Source of the DNA: Hyphococcus sp.
GTDB lineage: Bacteria; Pseudomonadota; Alphaproteobacteria; Caulobacterales; Parvularculaceae
NCBI GenBank assembly: GCA_021776315.1
Contig: JAJFGD010000003.1
Coordinates: 1 to 33,773 of the forward strand
DNA: 33,773 nt
Reading direction: 5' to 3'
Shown here: piece after piece, positions 10,004 to 18,686 of the stretch
Position numbering within the stretch: the stretch's first letter is position 1
How the letters are laid out: each line of letters begins with the position of its first letter
Program-made: the position numbers and the translations under genes
Notes under the pieces: generated by a model
Told to the model about the DNA's origin: nothing
What the model saw: the letters and a program-made list of their open reading frames with translations, nothing else
The model's database searches: none

Positions 10004-11137
10004 ATGAACGAAAAACTGACCTCAATCGGGTTGATGAGCGGTACGTCGCTTGATGGGATTGATGCCGCCATTTTGACCACGGATGGCAATGATGTCGTAG
10101 ACGTCGGCCCATCCCTGCATATCCCATATGAACGGGATTTGAAGATTTGGGTCCGCCGGGCGATTAAGGCTGCGATAGAAGGTAGGGATTCGGCTGCAGA
10201 AATCGGAAAGGCTGCGGGTGAGATCACAATTGCGCACATTCAAGCGGTCGAGGCTCTGCTCGAAAAGTCTGGCATGAAAAATACCGATATCGATGTGATT
10301 GGTTTTCATGGCCAAACAATTTTTCATCGGTCTGCGAGCGATACAGAATCCAGGGGACGCAGCTGGCAATTAGGTGATGGTCGCGTTTTGGCAGAGGAAA
10401 CGCGTATTGACGTTGTCAGTGATTTTCGTCAGGCAGACATTGCCGTTGGCGGTGAGGGAGCACCATTTGCGCCGATCTATCACCGCGCGCGCGTTGCCGC
10501 TATGGCGGAGTTGCCCCAATGTGCTGTAGGGGTCGTCAATCTCGGCGGTGTTTCCAATCTGACATACGTACCAGAGGGCGCGCGCGGTATCGACCTCGTC
10601 GCATTTGATTGCGGGCCGGGCAATGGCCTTCTTGATGAATGGGTCGACCTTAAAACTGGGGCTGCAATGGACCAAGATGGTGAATTGGCAAGGTCCGGTA
10701 CCGTCAATGAAGAAGTTTTGCGGTTGATGTTGTTGTCACCTTACTTAAGGCGCACGCCACCAAAATCACTTGATCGTTATGATTTCAAACTCGATCCTGT
10801 GATGAAACTGACGCCAGAAGATGGTGCTGCAACGCTCACCGCTTTTACGGCGGCTTGTATTGCGCAGTCTCAAAAGTTTTTGCCGGAACCGCCTGGAGGG
10901 TGGATCATTTGTGGCGGTGGGCGACATAATCAAGCAATGATGGATGCCCTAGCTGCGGCATTGGACGCACCAGTTGTGTCGGCCGAAGACGCTGGTTGGC
11001 GAGGGGATGATCTTGAGGCGGAATGTTTTGGATATTTGGCGGTCAGGAGCCTGAAAGGTATACCACTTAGCTATCCAAAAACGACCCGTGTACCTGCACC
11101 AACCAAGGGCGGTGTTTTTCACCGATCACCAGTATAA
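10004..11137 (+). CDS. anmK: Anhydro-N-acetylmuramic acid kinase
   Basis: A 377-residue AnmK. It opens and phosphorylates 1,6-anhydro-MurNAc released during cell-wall turnover, giving MurNAc-6-phosphate for recycling. Signatures include [12 protein letters not shown] at 9-20 (phosphate loop), [26 protein letters not shown], and the nucleotide-binding [10 protein letters not shown] near the end. The length matches the family. It is cytosolic. Placement beside tyrS is a common alphaproteobacterial arrangement. The transcript probably runs into the downstream mini-ORF region and stops at the terminator at 11386-11414. Confidence 0.97.
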   Translation: MNEKLTSIGLMSGTSLDGIDAAILTTDGNDVVDVGPSLHIPYERDLKIWVRRAIKAAIEGRDSAAEIGKAAGEITIAHIQAVEALLEKSGMKNTDIDVIGFHGQTIFHRSASDTESRGRSWQLGDGRVLAEETRIDVVSDFRQADIAVGGEGAPFAPIYHRARVAAMAELPQCAVGVVNLGGVSNLTYVPEGARGIDLVAFDCGPGNGLLDEWVDLKTGAAMDQDGELARSGTVNEEVLRLMLLSPYLRRTPPKSLDRYDFKLDPVMKLTPEDGAATLTAFTAACIAQSQKFLPEPPGGWIICGGGRHNQAMMDALAAALDAPVVSAEDAGWRGDDLEAECFGYLAVRSLKGIPLSYPKTTRVPAPTKGGVFHRSPV

Positions 11138-11238
11138 ATGGCGAGAATTAAGGCGTGCGTTAACCAAACGGGGCTTGCCAATTATTGCGTTACGAAGCAA
11201 ACTATTGCTAGGTCCAATCAACGAGAGGAGGTGATCCG

Positions 11239-11316
11239 ATGTCGAGTGATTTCATGCAGCCAAAGAGGTCTTTGCGGGAAAAACACGGTTCGGGGCAGCC
11301 TTCGAACATTGATTAA
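11239..11316 (+). CDS. Candidate 25-residue mini-protein with extended Shine-Dalgarno
   Basis: A short ORF, MSSDFMQPKRSLREKHGSGQ and five more residues, stops at TAA 11314-11316. Its case rests on the ribosome-binding site: AGGAGGTGATCC at 11226-11237 is complementary to the 12 nt GGATCACCTCCT at the 16S rRNA 3' end, with normal spacing to ATG 11239. The peptide is hydrophilic and basic with no membrane segment. It lies 101 nt behind anmK and is followed by a strong terminator, so it could be the last cistron of the anmK transcript or a short RNA of its own. No function is known to me. The 339 bp between anmK and the TonB receptor hold nothing else gene-like. Confidence 0.45.
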   Translation: MSSDFMQPKRSLREKHGSGQPSNID

Positions 11317-11385
11317 CCGCCAGATTAAGGAAAGATCTTGAGGCCTTTTGGCTAAAGGAATCGTGATCCTTTTTAATAGGATTGA

Positions 11386-11414
11386 GGGCCGCTTGCATTA
11401 GCGGCCCTTTTTTT
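11386..11414 (+). terminator. Rho-independent terminator after anmK/mini-ORF
   Basis: GGGCCGC (11386-11392) pairs with GCGGCCC (11401-11407) around an 8-nt loop and is followed by seven T (11408-11414). It ends plus-strand transcription from anmK and the mini-ORF. Confidence 0.92.
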
Positions 11415-11418
11415 GTGT

Positions 11419-11450
11419 AAAAAAACGTGGCGTATTTTATGCCACGTTTT
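11419..11450 (-). terminator. Rho-independent terminator of the TonB receptor gene
   Basis: Read on the minus strand, AAACGTGGC pairs with GCCACGTTT around a short AT-rich loop, and the strand continues into a run of seven T (complement of 11419-11425). It lies 27 bp past the receptor stop codon. Confidence 0.85.
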
Positions 11451-11476
11451 GAGGTGTTCATTGAAGAATGAGGAGC

Positions 11477-13783
11477 TTACAGATCAATACTGATGCCACC
11501 GAAAATCTCACGCTGTTTCCCGGGACGTGCACCATATGGGCGACGCGAAGCGACATAGTCTTGGTCGAAAAGGTTTTCGACTTTTAGTCGCAGCCGGACA
11601 CCTTCTTTGATTTTGTAATGAGCGGCAAGATCAACGATTGCACGATCATCGATCAGATCCAGAACGGGGATGACACCTTGTCCTGGCACGCCGCGGGTTT
11701 CACTGACATAGTTTAGATCGGCTGTTACGCCCCAATTATTTCCATTTACCCCTGCGGAAACATAAATCTGATGATCCGGTACATAAGGTACTTCATCACC
11801 CACCGCGATATCGCCAAAAATATCACTGGCGACGGCTGCTTGAAATTCTGATTGAGTATACGTGTAAGTAACTGCTATTGGGAACGAAATCCCGAAGTCG
11901 TTGTCAAAAGCCGTAGCAAGGTCAGTCGATGCGACGACTTCCAAGCCATATACGTCAACTTCGCCAGCATTGTCGGTATCACCTATTTCGCATTCATTGC
12001 CGCCTGTAGAATTGGTGCATTCGGCAATTAAGTTTGAATAGTCATTGAAGAAGCCAATAACTTCTATTGCACCCGCATCGCCGCCATAACGCCCTCCGGC
12101 TTCGTATGCAATTGATTCTTCAGGGTCTTGTGTTCGCGAGGAAACGGACGCCGGTGCAAATCCGCGGTGGGCACCAGCGAGTAATGAGAAATTATCTGTG
12201 ATGTCTACCAATGCACTTAAGCCAGGAAGAAAAATATCATATGAATTCTCACGAATGTTATCGGGTGACAGCGTTCGATCTGGTGTGTCCCAACGGCGTT
12301 GGCGTGTTTCTACAGATTCAAAACGAACACCACCAGTAATTGCAACGGGTCCTCGATAAAAAGTATCTTCAACGTAAAGAGATAGTGCTTCAGATTTTGA
12401 AAGCCGATTAGCTTGAGTGCCAGGCGCATTGTCTGTCGTTCGGATGATTACACCGTTGTCAATTCTGTATTGATCCTGCTCTTGGAACCTATCGACCTCA
12501 TCTTCATGGTAGCGAACTGATGCCACGACATTGTGATTAAACCCGAGCGCCGCGAAGCCAAAATTTGCGGCGGTTTGAATGCCATGTGTAGAATATGATC
12601 GGTTATTTTGGCGAATGCCTAGAACATCGTCAGGGCTAATGAGACCATCCGGACCTTGCAATACTTGAAATTCGTTCGCGCAACTCGTCGGTGCAATAAG
12701 TATTTCATTCAGAGTATTACAGTTATCTCTTCGTGCGTAATTCTCGGTGCTAGTTAAGAACGGGTCATCGAAAAACGGGTCAGAATTATCGAACCGGTCA
12801 AGCTTTTCCCAGTTGCGCGCGAATTCGGTATTATATGCAATTGTCGATAGCTTAATGTCACCATTGAATTCAATGCTGTGAGTCAACTGATAGGTATAAT
12901 GTTCGGTGTTGATTTGGTCCAATGCACTGGCATTATAGCGAATAAAGGGTCTAGATTGAATGTCTGTTTCGGTGAGCCCCAAATAGGTCTCATTCGATCG
13001 CTCATCGCTATATTGAAACTTAAATTCAAGACTTTGTGGTACCGTCGCTCCCGACTTGGAATAAAATCCCAGTTTCCCGACATAGTCTTGCAAAGAAAAG
13101 CCTGTGTCAGCTTCGGGATCGCGTTCGATTTCTTTAAAGCCTTCGCCTTTATCCTGATAAGTTTCGAGGAGAATGCCGACATCAAATGGCAGCTGTTCGA
13201 CTGCAAATTTTCCACCAGTCCATGCATGCACAGTGTTTCTATTTAGACTACTAGATAAAAATGTGACATGGGCCGCTGCATTATCGGGGATTGGCGTTGA
13301 GAAAAATTGAATTGCCCCAGCTGTCGTGAAAGGTCCGTACTTTACTGTTGATGGTCCTTTCGTCACTTCAACGGCATTCATGCGTGCTGAAAATGGAAAG
13401 TAATAAGCAGAAGGGGCAGAGTAGGGCGCAGGTGCCATTAAGACACCATCTTCCATGATGAGGACTTTAGAAGAGCGGTCGAGGCCAGAACCGCGAAGAC
13501 CGATATTGGGACGTAGCCCATATCCATCTTCTTCTTGGATATTCACACCTGGTACCTGGCGCAGAATACGATGAATGTCTGTGTACTTCTGAACAGCCAA
13601 TTTTTCGGGTGGAATATAAGCAACCGAACCGGCTACATCTTGAACGCCTCGTGCGACGCCAACAACGGTCATGATATCGATGTTATTTAATGCGACGATA
13701 TTGTCGTCTTGAGCCTGTGCCGGCCCGAATGCGACCAATAGGGCCGCGATACTCATCGCGCGATAGCGGCGTACTCTCAACAT
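11477..13783 (-). CDS. TonB-dependent outer-membrane receptor, FecA-like
   Basis: A 768-residue outer-membrane transporter. Residues 1-24 are a signal peptide ending AQA. The plug domain covers about 45-160 (VAGSVAYIPPEKL, ILRQVPGVNIQEEDG, IGLRGSGLDRSSKVLIMEDG, VEVTKGPSTVKYGP). The rest is a 22-stranded barrel ending in an aromatic/hydrophobic strand (IFGGISIDL). The sequence is closest in style to FecA-type ferric dicitrate or siderophore receptors; the ligand is not certain. ATG 13781-13783 has AGGGAGAG upstream. No FecIR-type sigma/anti-sigma genes are nearby. A Fur/Mur-like palindrome lies 24 bp upstream of the start, which points to iron (or manganese) repression. Confidence 0.93.
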   Translation of the reverse strand: MLRVRRYRAMSIAALLVAFGPAQAQDDNIVALNNIDIMTVVGVARGVQDVAGSVAYIPPEKLAVQKYTDIHRILRQVPGVNIQEEDGYGLRPNIGLRGSGLDRSSKVLIMEDGVLMAPAPYSAPSAYYFPFSARMNAVEVTKGPSTVKYGPFTTAGAIQFFSTPIPDNAAAHVTFLSSSLNRNTVHAWTGGKFAVEQLPFDVGILLETYQDKGEGFKEIERDPEADTGFSLQDYVGKLGFYSKSGATVPQSLEFKFQYSDERSNETYLGLTETDIQSRPFIRYNASALDQINTEHYTYQLTHSIEFNGDIKLSTIAYNTEFARNWEKLDRFDNSDPFFDDPFLTSTENYARRDNCNTLNEILIAPTSCANEFQVLQGPDGLISPDDVLGIRQNNRSYSTHGIQTAANFGFAALGFNHNVVASVRYHEDEVDRFQEQDQYRIDNGVIIRTTDNAPGTQANRLSKSEALSLYVEDTFYRGPVAITGGVRFESVETRQRRWDTPDRTLSPDNIRENSYDIFLPGLSALVDITDNFSLLAGAHRGFAPASVSSRTQDPEESIAYEAGGRYGGDAGAIEVIGFFNDYSNLIAECTNSTGGNECEIGDTDNAGEVDVYGLEVVASTDLATAFDNDFGISFPIAVTYTYTQSEFQAAVASDIFGDIAVGDEVPYVPDHQIYVSAGVNGNNWGVTADLNYVSETRGVPGQGVIPVLDLIDDRAIVDLAAHYKIKEGVRLRLKVENLFDQDYVASRRPYGARPGKQREIFGGISIDL

Positions 13784-13806
13784 CGAACGTTCTCTCCCTG
13801 ATGTTT

Positions 13807-13823
13807 TTGCGAATGATTTGCAA
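13807..13823 (-). promoter_or_regulatory. Fur/Mur-type operator of the TonB receptor
   Basis: On the minus strand the site reads TTGCAAATCATTCGCAA. It is a 17-bp palindrome with one mismatched pair and resembles the alphaproteobacterial Fur/Mur pattern TGCAAATNATTTGCA. It lies 24-40 bp upstream of the receptor ATG, where a bound repressor would block the promoter or early transcription. The match is by eye; binding is inferred. Confidence 0.65.
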
Positions 13824-13951
13824 TAACATCAGCTAAGGCACTGGTGGGAGATCTGTCAATTGCAAATGTGTCGCAATCTTAAAAAAATTGGGCCAATGAC
13901 TTTGAATGGCAACCGTCGTAAACCGGCAATGGAACGAAGGAGACTACCGGC

Positions 13952-14254
13952 ATGGTGGCGAAGCTAAGCACAAACGAACGAGAATTGTTCTTGAAAAACA
14001 ACCCTAGTTGGTCGGTTTTGGAAAATCGGGACGCTGTTCAAAAAGTATTTGAATTCGCTGATTTTAACACTGCTTGGGGATTTATGAACCGTGTCGCTTT
14101 AGCTGCTGAAAAGGCTGATCATCACCCGGAGTGGTTCAATGTCTATAATAAGGTGGAAATTTCGCTGACTACCCATGATGCAGATGGCCTATCGCAGCGC
14201 GATGTTGAACTTGCTGGGGTCATTGATCGGGTTGCCAGTTCCATGGGTAGTTGA
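13952..14254 (+). CDS. phhB: 4a-hydroxytetrahydrobiopterin dehydratase (PCD)
   Basis: A 100-residue pterin carbinolamine dehydratase, normal family length. It dehydrates 4a-hydroxytetrahydrobiopterin formed by aromatic amino acid hydroxylases. The catalytic signature is present: Glu53-Lys54, His57-His58-Pro59, Tyr65 and His75 with the expected spacing. AAGGAG lies about 10 nt before ATG 13952. No phenylalanine hydroxylase gene is adjacent. Stand-alone copies occur widely and may also act in other pterin or molybdopterin chemistry; the partner here is unknown. Confidence 0.95.
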   Translation: MVAKLSTNERELFLKNNPSWSVLENRDAVQKVFEFADFNTAWGFMNRVALAAEKADHHPEWFNVYNKVEISLTTHDADGLSQRDVELAGVIDRVASSMGS

Positions 14255-14262
14255 AATAGGCT

Positions 14263-14298
14263 TAGAAGGCCACAAAACGGCCATGGCCACGCCTTCTA
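14263..14298. repeat. Strong stem-loop between phhB and chvI
   Basis: TAGAAGGC (14263-14270) pairs perfectly with GCCTTCTA (14291-14298). The loop holds the self-complementary GGCCATGGCC (14279-14288). No T-tract follows, so it is not a standard terminator. It falls in the chvI upstream region, about 50 bp before the ATG. Confidence 0.6.
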
Positions 14299-14348
14299 TA
14301 CGCCTGCAACAATGCGTAGTAAGAAGTTGAATTCAAACAGGGATTGAG

Positions 14349-15047
14349 ATGATGGCGACGATAGCGCTTGTTGATGATGATGAGAACATTCTGACTTCCG
14401 TATCGATGGTGCTCGAATCGGAAGGGCATAAGGTCGACACTTTTGAGGATGGTGCGGCAGCGCTGGAACATATTTCGGCGACGCCACCAGACTTGGTCGT
14501 CTCGGACATTAAGATGCCCACAATGGACGGAATGGAGCTATTGCGGCGCATCCGCCAAAATTCAGCCTTGCCGTTGATATTTCTGACTTCAAAAGATGAG
14601 GAAATAGACGAAGTACTCGGACTGACGATGGGGGCAGATGACTATGTCAAAAAACCCTTTTCTCAACGCTTACTATTGGAGCGGGTCAAGGCAGTCCTGC
14701 GACGTGCTGATGCGGGAGAGACCCCAACCCCTGAAGAAGAAAAGAAAATCCTTCGTCGCGGCAACCTTACGCTTGATCCAATGCGACATGCTTGCATGTG
14801 GAAAGAACAACAAGTTGTATTGACGGTCACTGAATTTCTAATCCTAGAATCCCTTGCGCAGCGTCCTGGCTTCGTCAAAAGCCGTGATCAACTCATGGAT
14901 GCCGCTTATGATGATCAAGTATATGTTGATGATCGAACGATCGACAGCCACATTAAGCGCATCCGGAAAAAGTTTCGCGTGTCAGATAAGGAATTTGACT
15001 CAATTGAGACGCTTTACGGTGTTGGTTACAAATACAAGGAAGATTAA
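14349..15047 (+). CDS. chvI: OmpR-family response regulator ChvI
   Basis: A 232-residue response regulator. The receiver domain is residues 3-120, with acidic Asp9-Asp11, phospho-acceptor Asp53 ([12 protein letters not shown]), switch Thr80 and Lys102 before Pro103. The OmpR-type winged helix is about 135-230 ([45 protein letters not shown]). The sequence and the following sensor gene identify the ChvG-ChvI (ExoS-ChvI) envelope and acid stress system of Alphaproteobacteria. Tandem ATGs at 14349 and 14352 are both possible starts; AGGG precedes them. The sensor gene follows after 6 bp, so the two form an operon. Confidence 0.95.
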   Translation: MMATIALVDDDENILTSVSMVLESEGHKVDTFEDGAAALEHISATPPDLVVSDIKMPTMDGMELLRRIRQNSALPLIFLTSKDEEIDEVLGLTMGADDYVKKPFSQRLLLERVKAVLRRADAGETPTPEEEKKILRRGNLTLDPMRHACMWKEQQVVLTVTEFLILESLAQRPGFVKSRDQLMDAAYDDQVYVDDRTIDSHIKRIRKKFRVSDKEFDSIETLYGVGYKYKED

Positions 15048-15053
15048 CCGCAC

Positions 15054-16778
15054 ATGACGGAGCAGAGTGGCCAGGTGCGGAAACGTCGCGCGCACATGCC
15101 GCTGTCTCGCCTAACTCTGACAATTGTCCTTGCTAATTTGATTGGCCTAGTCATTTTGCTGCTTGGTTCGTTTGCGTTGACCCAATATCGCGATGGCTTG
15201 GTTCAAGCAAAGCTAGAAGGCGTTCGTGCGCAGGCACAAATTATCGCAGACGTTCTGGCGCAAGTTGCGATTGATGAAAGTTCATGCCAACCCGTCGAAG
15301 AGGCTGATATTATTCAGCAAGGCGACCAAACAACACTTTGTTCGCTTGCTCTCAATCAAACCGATGTACGGGAAGTTTTTAACCGAGTTTGGGATAGTTT
15401 TGAAGGTCGCGTGCGAATTTTCAATGCACCTCAGACTTTTGATGATCCCCCGGTATCTGATGCCATCGCGTTGTTAATTGAAGATGTTGTTTTGCGGGAA
15501 GATGAGATTATTGAAGAAACCCTCCCGTCCCTAGATTCCACCATTTCCACGAGAGCATTTACCGAGCGCGATATCTGGCATGACATCATGCACTCATTTT
15601 CACGTAATTACCGTCAGCAAGCCGCCCAGCGGACGATTGAATCTGAGCTAAACGAAGCATTAGCATCTTCACCATTTGCAACCGACCGGGGGGCGACCTC
15701 TGTTCGCATTAACGAAGAAGGGGAATTGGTTGCCTCAGTGTCAGTCCCTATTCGTCGTGTGCAAGCAATTTACGGATTGGTTACAGCAGAAATTGGTGGC
15801 ATTGACGCATTGGTGGAAGACGCGCGAATTGCGATCTTACCATTTTTTGGGTTGGCGATGGCAGCTGCTATCTTGTCGTCATTGCTGCTGACCGCAGCCA
15901 TTGCGCAGCCAATTCGGCAGCTCGCCATCGCGGCCGACCGCGTACGAGAGGGTATTTCTGCGGCCGGACGGGCGCGTATTCCCGATTTCACAAAGCGCAA
16001 GGATGAGATAGGTGAACTTTCAGGTTCGCTGACGTCAATGACGCATGCGATTTATGAGCGAATTGATGCGATTGAAAGTTTTGCCGCGGATGTCGCTCAT
16101 GAATTAAAAAATCCACTCACGTCGATACGCAGTGCGGCCGAAACACTCAACATTGCAAAGACAGAAGAGCAACAAGAGAAGTTGTTATCGGTCATTCAAA
16201 AAGATGTTGCGCGAATGGACCGATTGATCACGGATATTTCGAATGCATCGCGCCTTGACGCCGAGCTTGCGCGCGAAACAAGAGAAGCAGTCGACCTCAC
16301 TCAATTGATCAACGATATTGTCGGTGTATATAAACAAACAGGAAAATCCACGGAAGCTCGCGTTGAGTTTTCAGATCCGTTGCAAGCAACCTACGTGCTT
16401 GGCAATCCATCTGCATTGGGACAAGTTATCCGAAACGTGATTGACAATGCTCGCTCATTTAGCCCGCCAAACGGTGCTGTGCGTGTCGTTCTGGAGGGGC
16501 CGACGCAGCGCCAGGCTTTGGTGCGTATCACTGTCGAGGATGAGGGACCGGGGATTCCTCCTGAGAATATTGATGCAATTTTCAAGCGGTTTTATACAAA
16601 ACGGCCCAAAGGCTCAGCTTTTGGCAATAACTCTGGCCTTGGCTTAGCGATTTCGCGTCAAATTATTAACGCCCATGGCGGACGCATTTATGCGGAGAAT
16701 CGCAGTGAAAATGCAAAGGAAATCACCGATGAGCCAATTGGGGCGCGATTCGTAATTGAAATTCCTTCAGACGGATAG
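15054..16778 (+). CDS. chvG: Sensor histidine kinase ChvG
   Basis: A 574-residue inner-membrane histidine kinase, partner of ChvI. Membrane helices lie near 20-42 and 258-283 and enclose a periplasmic sensor domain of about 215 residues. HAMP (about 284-340) is followed by the H-box ESFAADVAHELKNPLTSIRS with His349. The ATPase has the N-box RNVIDNA (460-466), G1 DEGPG (496-500) and G2 SGLGLAISRQI (from 527). In rhizobia and Caulobacter this kinase responds to acid, cell-wall and osmotic stress through the periplasmic repressor ExoR or related signals; no ExoR gene is in the window. The sensor domain has two cysteines near 78 and 96. Confidence 0.95.
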   Translation: MTEQSGQVRKRRAHMPLSRLTLTIVLANLIGLVILLLGSFALTQYRDGLVQAKLEGVRAQAQIIADVLAQVAIDESSCQPVEEADIIQQGDQTTLCSLALNQTDVREVFNRVWDSFEGRVRIFNAPQTFDDPPVSDAIALLIEDVVLREDEIIEETLPSLDSTISTRAFTERDIWHDIMHSFSRNYRQQAAQRTIESELNEALASSPFATDRGATSVRINEEGELVASVSVPIRRVQAIYGLVTAEIGGIDALVEDARIAILPFFGLAMAAAILSSLLLTAAIAQPIRQLAIAADRVREGISAAGRARIPDFTKRKDEIGELSGSLTSMTHAIYERIDAIESFAADVAHELKNPLTSIRSAAETLNIAKTEEQQEKLLSVIQKDVARMDRLITDISNASRLDAELARETREAVDLTQLINDIVGVYKQTGKSTEARVEFSDPLQATYVLGNPSALGQVIRNVIDNARSFSPPNGAVRVVLEGPTQRQALVRITVEDEGPGIPPENIDAIFKRFYTKRPKGSAFGNNSGLGLAISRQIINAHGGRIYAENRSENAKEITDEPIGARFVIEIPSDG

Positions 16779-16850
16779 GCTTTTTTTAGTGGACATCTGC
16801 AAAACAAATCGCACCATAGTGGTCGGCGAGAGCGATTTAGGGGCGTTTGG

Positions 16851-17264
16851 ATGATTGGATTGGTTGTGGTGACCCATGGGCGGTTGGCTGAGGAGTTTTT
16901 ATCGGCCGCTGAACATGTTGTTGGACCGCAAGAGCGTGTGAAGGCGGTCTCTATTGGACCTGACGACGATATGGAAAAACGTCGTCAAGATATTTTGGAT
17001 GCAGCGCAGGAAGTCGATGACGGTGAGGGCGTGGTCATATTGACGGATATGTTTGGTGGGACGCCGTCAAATCTAGCAATTGCCGTTATGGAAAAGGCGA
17101 ACGCCGAAGTCGTTGCTGGCGTTAATCTGCCAATGCTCATAAAACTTGCCTCTGTTCGTGCAGAGGGTGATTTGGGGGAAGCTGTTAAGGCGGCTCACGA
17201 AGCCGGACGAAAATATATAAATGTCGCCTCATGGGTGCTTTCGGGGGAATCGACGGAATCGTGA
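16851..17264 (+). CDS. manX: PTS EIIA of the mannose family
   Basis: A 137-residue EIIA-Man domain protein. Phospho-acceptor His9 is in VVVTHGRLAEEFL, and the ILTDMFGGTPSNLA loop is characteristic of the family. In Alphaproteobacteria this protein is part of the regulatory phosphotransfer chain and not sugar uptake; it takes phosphate from HPr. AGGGG lies 8 nt before ATG 16851. The stop TGA overlaps the GTG start of the HPr gene (GTGA), so the two are coupled. The gap to chvG is only 72 bp, leaving no room for the hprK gene normally found there. Confidence 0.95.
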   Translation: MIGLVVVTHGRLAEEFLSAAEHVVGPQERVKAVSIGPDDDMEKRRQDILDAAQEVDDGEGVVILTDMFGGTPSNLAIAVMEKANAEVVAGVNLPMLIKLASVRAEGDLGEAVKAAHEAGRKYINVASWVLSGESTES

Positions 17265-17539
17265 GTGAAAACGCAACAGCCAACGTTGCAATCCAAAATA
17301 AGCTTGGCCTGCATATTAGGCCGTCACGACAATTCTCGTCTCTAGCGAAATCGTGGGATGCAGTTGTTACGGTGCGAAATCAAGAACGTAAAGCATCTGC
17401 TGACTCTCAACTTGATCTTTTAATGTTGCTTGCCAGCCATGGAACCATGTTGGAAATTTCTGCAACGGGCCCACAAGCCAAAGAGGCCGTGGACGCGTTA
17501 GTGAATTTGGTCAATGACCGCTTTGGCGAAGATGAGTAG
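17261..17539 (+). CDS. ptsH: Phosphocarrier protein HPr
   Basis: A 92-residue HPr starting at GTG 17261, which overlaps the EIIA stop; an upstream in-frame ATG would only add EIIA-shadow residues. The phospho-histidine is His18 in KLGLHIRPSRQF, where the usual Ala after His is Ile. Ser49 in ADSQLDLLMLLASHG aligns with the HPr kinase target Ser46, so the regulatory serine appears kept although hprK is not in the cluster. Its partners should be EI-Ntr and the EIIA encoded just before. The stop lies 4 bp from the stop of the convergent efflux adaptor gene, with no terminator between. Confidence 0.93.
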   Translation: MSENATANVAIQNKLGLHIRPSRQFSSLAKSWDAVVTVRNQERKASADSQLDLLMLLASHGTMLEISATGPQAKEAVDALVNLVNDRFGEDE

Positions 17540-17543
17540 TTAC

Positions 17544-18671
17544 CTAAACTGAAGCGGTGCCCGAAAGTTCTGAAATCGTTACAGACTGACCATCGCGAAG
17601 CCTTTCGCCGCCACGAATAACGACGCTGTCGCCGGGTTCAACATCGCCAATGATTTCAATGAAATCTCCCTCAGCTGAGCCAAGTTCGACATCGATGCGT
17701 TTCGCAGCATTGTCTTCTCCGATTACGTAAACGCTAACGCGTTCGGCCCGAAGAACCAATGCATCCCGCGGTACAGCCGTAACACTCCGCACTTGCGCTG
17801 TTGGCAAACTGACCCGAACTGCGGAGCCGATATACCAAGCGGTATCTGGCAGCTCCAGTCGCAATTCCAACATGCGCGAGCGGTCATCGCCGACAGGAAC
17901 GACGGCTCGAACCACTGCATCCATTGTATCAAGACCATTCGCAACTCGAATGGCCTCGCCCGTAGTCACATTGCGGGCAAGTCCCGCAGGGGCACGCGCA
18001 GTAACTTCATACCGGCTGGTGTCGACCAAACGCACGAGCCCAGAACCGGAATTGGCAAATTCTCCGACTTGCATTTCTTGTGACACGATGCGGCCAGCAA
18101 ATGGTGCTTTGACTTCTGTCCGATCCAAGTTGGTCTGCGCACGACGCATTGCAACTTCTGCTTGCCGGACTGCTTGAACGGCTTCGTCGCGGTTTGACCG
18201 CATTTCATCAAGGGTGGCTTGCGATTCACCAGCATCTTCACCGAGGTCTAGAAATCGATTGTAGAGGCTATCGAGGTAGTCCGCGCGGGCCTTCAATCGT
18301 CTCACCTGCGCAACGCTATCATCCCGTGTAAACTCTGCATCGGCGGCATCGATGCGTGCAATAACGTCACCTGCTTCAACCTCAATCCCAATGTCGGCGA
18401 CCCACTCAATTTTGCCAGATGTTGCCGCAGCAACCAGACTGTCGCGCATCGATACGACCGAACCGGGTACCTCCGAACGTGGAGCAAGGGCCCGTATTTC
18501 AGCTTTTGCAACGGCAACTGCAGCAGGGGGTGGTCCTTGGGGGGCATCTGAACCGCCTTCGGAGGCGTCTGCAGTTGCGCCAATATTGTTGCCATAGACA
18601 AATGCCATAGTTCCGGCAGCGACTAAGACAAATGCAGCGCTACCCGATAGGATCAATTTCCGATTTATCAC
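17544..18671 (-). CDS. RND efflux periplasmic adaptor (membrane fusion protein)
   Basis: A 375-residue AcrA/HlyD-type adaptor. It begins with a signal-anchor (about residues 5-26) and a linker. The biotinyl-lipoyl-like halves (SGKIEWVADIGIEVEAGDVIARID and VKAPFAGRIVSQEMQVGEFA) are separated by a coiled-coil hairpin of about 60 residues. Beta-barrel and membrane-proximal domains follow. The start is GTG 18669-18671 with AGGA about 9 nt upstream. It lies 15 bp downstream of the pump gene and is expected to join the pump to an outer-membrane channel, which is not encoded here. The pump-then-adaptor order is the reverse of most RND operons. Confidence 0.93.
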   Translation of the reverse strand: MINRKLILSGSAAFVLVAAGTMAFVYGNNIGATADASEGGSDAPQGPPPAAVAVAKAEIRALAPRSEVPGSVVSMRDSLVAAATSGKIEWVADIGIEVEAGDVIARIDAADAEFTRDDSVAQVRRLKARADYLDSLYNRFLDLGEDAGESQATLDEMRSNRDEAVQAVRQAEVAMRRAQTNLDRTEVKAPFAGRIVSQEMQVGEFANSGSGLVRLVDTSRYEVTARAPAGLARNVTTGEAIRVANGLDTMDAVVRAVVPVGDDRSRMLELRLELPDTAWYIGSAVRVSLPTAQVRSVTAVPRDALVLRAERVSVYVIGEDNAAKRIDVELGSAEGDFIEIIGDVEPGDSVVIRGGERLRDGQSVTISELSGTASV

Positions 18672-18686
18672 GAGATCATTTCCTTT

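Noticed and set aside
11150-11330. Paired TTAA motifs as CtrA boxes near 11149 and 11314
   Set aside because: The spacing between TTAA halves is 8 bp, not the 7 bp of the CtrA consensus.
11138-11341. ORF starting at the base after the anmK stop
   Set aside because: It has no ribosome-binding site and low-complexity, family-less sequence, and it overlaps the better-supported mini-ORF in another frame.
16789-16854. 21-codon GTG ORF between chvG and manX as an hprK remnant
   Set aside because: It lacks a ribosome-binding site and its translation does not match the HprK Walker region; the similarity of a VGES string is too short.
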